A stretch of DNA of 23,683 nucleotides, from the NCBI GenBank assembly GCA_947384055.1, contig CANDFO010000034.1, positions 1 through 23,683 of the forward strand, given 5' to 3'. Origin of the DNA: an uncultured Flavonifractor sp. GTDB lineage: Bacteria; Bacillota; Clostridia; Oscillospirales; Oscillospiraceae. Under the pieces are notes generated by a model. The model saw nothing but the letters and a program-made list of their open reading frames with translations, was not told the DNA's origin and did not search any database. The position numbers and the translations under genes were made by a program. Positions 22,173-23,683 of the stretch are shown here, one piece after another (within the stretch, counting starts at the first letter, position 1; every line of letters begins with the position of its first letter).

Positions 22173-23683
22173 ATGAACGAGAAGCGGTTGGAGTCGGAGA
22201 AGATCACGGCATTATACGAGCGCCTCAGTCGTGACGATGAGCAAATTGGGGATAGTAACTCGATTGTGAATCAAAAGGCCATGCTTGAAAGCTATGCCGC
22301 CCAGCGGGGATTCACCAACATTTCCCATTACACGGATGACGGATGGAGCGGGGCTAACTTTGAGCGGCCCAGTTGGAAACAGCTTGTGGCGGACATTGAA
22401 GCCGGGAAGGTCGGCTGTGTGATCGCCAAGGATATGAGCCGTGTCGGGCGTGACTATCTGCAAACGGGCTTCTATACCGAGGTCCTATTCCGGCAGCACG
22501 GGGTCCGGTTTATCGCCATCTCCAACGGCATTGACAGCAGCGTACAGAGCAGCGGGGAGTTCGCCCCCTTTTTGAACGTCATAAACGAATGGTACATTCG
22601 GGATTGCAGCCGGAAAGTGACCGCTGTACTCCGGGCCAAGGGCATGAGCGGCAAACACACCACAAATCATGCCATCTATGGCTACCGCAAGGACCCGGAT
22701 GATCCCGGACATTGGCTGATTGACGAGGAAGCGGCGGCGGTCGTACGCCGGATATTTCAGCTTACGATTGAGGGCAACGGCCCCCCACCAGATCGCCCGC
22801 ATTTTGACGGAGGAAAAGGTGGAGCGCCCCGCCTATTATCTGGGACAGCGGAGCCAGCGGACTTGTCAGAGCCGGGACTACTCGGACGAACGCTATACTT
22901 GGCGGGGGAACACTGTTTCCGAAATGCTCACAAGGCCGGAGTATATGGGGCATACCGTCAACTTCCGCACTTATAAGGATTCCTATAAGGACAAACGGGC
23001 TAAAAAGGCGGCAAAAGAGGATTGGGTGATTTTCGAGAACACACATGATGCCATTGTAGACGAAAAGTCATGGCATCTGGCCCAGAATTTGTGGAAGATC
23101 GTGCGCCGGACGGATACGCTGGGAGAGGCCAATCCTCTGACGGGGCTGATGTTCTGTGCCGACTGCGGTGCAAAGATGTATAACCACCGGGGTGCTGGCG
23201 GCTGGGCGCGGGACTGGCAGGGCAGGCCCAACGGAAAACGCAGATCAAACCGAGATGAATACTATTGCTCCACCTACGACCATGCCAGAGGCCGTTTTCA
23301 AACTGCTTGCTCGCAACACTACATTCGGACTGCTGCTGTACGCGAGTTGGTTTTGGAGGCAATCCGTTCTGCCAGCACCTATGCTATTAAGAATGAGGCC
23401 GAGTTTATTCAAAAGGTCCGCAGCGCGTCAGAGGTCCGGCAGGCTGAAACTGTCAAGGCATTGAAACAGCGTGTGCGGCGGGAGCAGAAACGGGCGGCTG
23501 AGTTGGACGGCATCATCAAAAAACTTTATGAATCCTATGCGATTGGCAAAATCAGCGAAAAGCGGTTTGATGTGCTGTCCGCTGAATACGAGCAGGAACA
23601 GGAAACGCTGGAGGCGTCCATCCAGAAAGCCCAGGCTGACTTGGAAAGTTTTGAAGCGGATACGGCAAAGGTCGATCAGTTTA
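22173..23683 (+). pseudogene. Large serine recombinase (TndX/TnpX type), frameshifted, partial
   Basis: The N-terminal catalytic domain is intact: ITALYERLSRDDEQ with the nucleophilic serine, DDGWSGANFERPSWKQL, and VIAKDMSRVGRDYLQTG. It is followed by the recombinase domain (KTTNHAIYGYRKDPDD-like segment). At about residue 204 the frame breaks in a run of six C (22781-22786). Removing one C restores GNGPHQIARILTEEKVERP, and the second frame stays open to the window end with a zinc-ribbon segment (MFCADCGAKMYNHRG) and a coiled coil. Such proteins move conjugative or mobilisable transposons by excision and integration. Either the gene is inactivated, the tract is phase-variable, or the sequence has an error. 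The 3' end lies outside the window. Confidence 0.9.

Overview
The window looks like a chromosome segment from a moderately GC-rich anaerobic Firmicute, most likely a gut Clostridia of the Oscillospiraceae type (Flavonifractor, Intestinimonas or Lawsonibacter relatives). This rests on the Ptb/Buk butyrate-type energy genes, a Clostridia-type flagellin, strong AGGAGG ribosome-binding sites, and remnants of the conjugative elements common in that group. The genus is inference. No rRNA, tRNA or CRISPR array was found.

Layout. Bases 1-910 are a graveyard of mobile DNA: an IS110 transposase tail, a conjugative-element gene split in frame by a structured repeat, and an integrase-core transposase tail. 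Bases 1216-13675 hold a sigma-54-controlled catabolic locus. It comprises an enhancer-binding protein, a terminator, a perfect 26-bp inverted repeat (probable activator site), a -24/-12 promoter and ten co-directional genes: cyclase-family hydrolase, SnoaL/NTF2-like protein, DUF3237 protein, SLC13/MatC-like permease, Ptb, thiolase, BKACE beta-keto-acid cleavage enzyme, Buk, CoA-transferase and acyl-CoA dehydrogenase. A dead etfB stub follows. The genes fit import of a small organic acid or cyclic diketone, ring hydrolysis, acetyl-CoA-dependent cleavage of a beta-keto acid, and ATP formation through acyl-phosphate. The substrate is unknown.

Bases 13676-14890 are decayed DNA with two strong terminators and a truncated conjugative-element surface protein.

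Bases 14930-21511 are the most interesting part. A Hin-like serine recombinase is followed by two 24-bp near-palindromic sites in inverted orientation. Between them lies a good sigma-28 (flagellar) promoter match that currently points away from the genes downstream. Those genes are a TnpB homologue whose three RuvC catalytic acidic residues are all replaced (K205, R289, E371), as expected for a nuclease-dead RNA-guided repressor (TldR), then a divergent CsrA with a C-terminal extension, then a giant 1139-residue flagellin. The flagellin Shine-Dalgarno lies in the loop of a GGA hairpin, the classic CsrA target. No intrinsic terminator is evident until after the flagellin. I infer a flagellar phase-variation cassette analogous to Salmonella hin-fljBA, with an RNA-guided repressor in the place of FljA. 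Three copies of a roughly 110-nt structured repeat lie between these genes and a fourth lies at the left edge.

Bases 21512-23683 hold an ISAs1 transposase tail, a small imperfect inverted-repeat segment and a large serine recombinase of conjugative-transposon type. That recombinase is frameshifted in a C6 run and cut by the window end.
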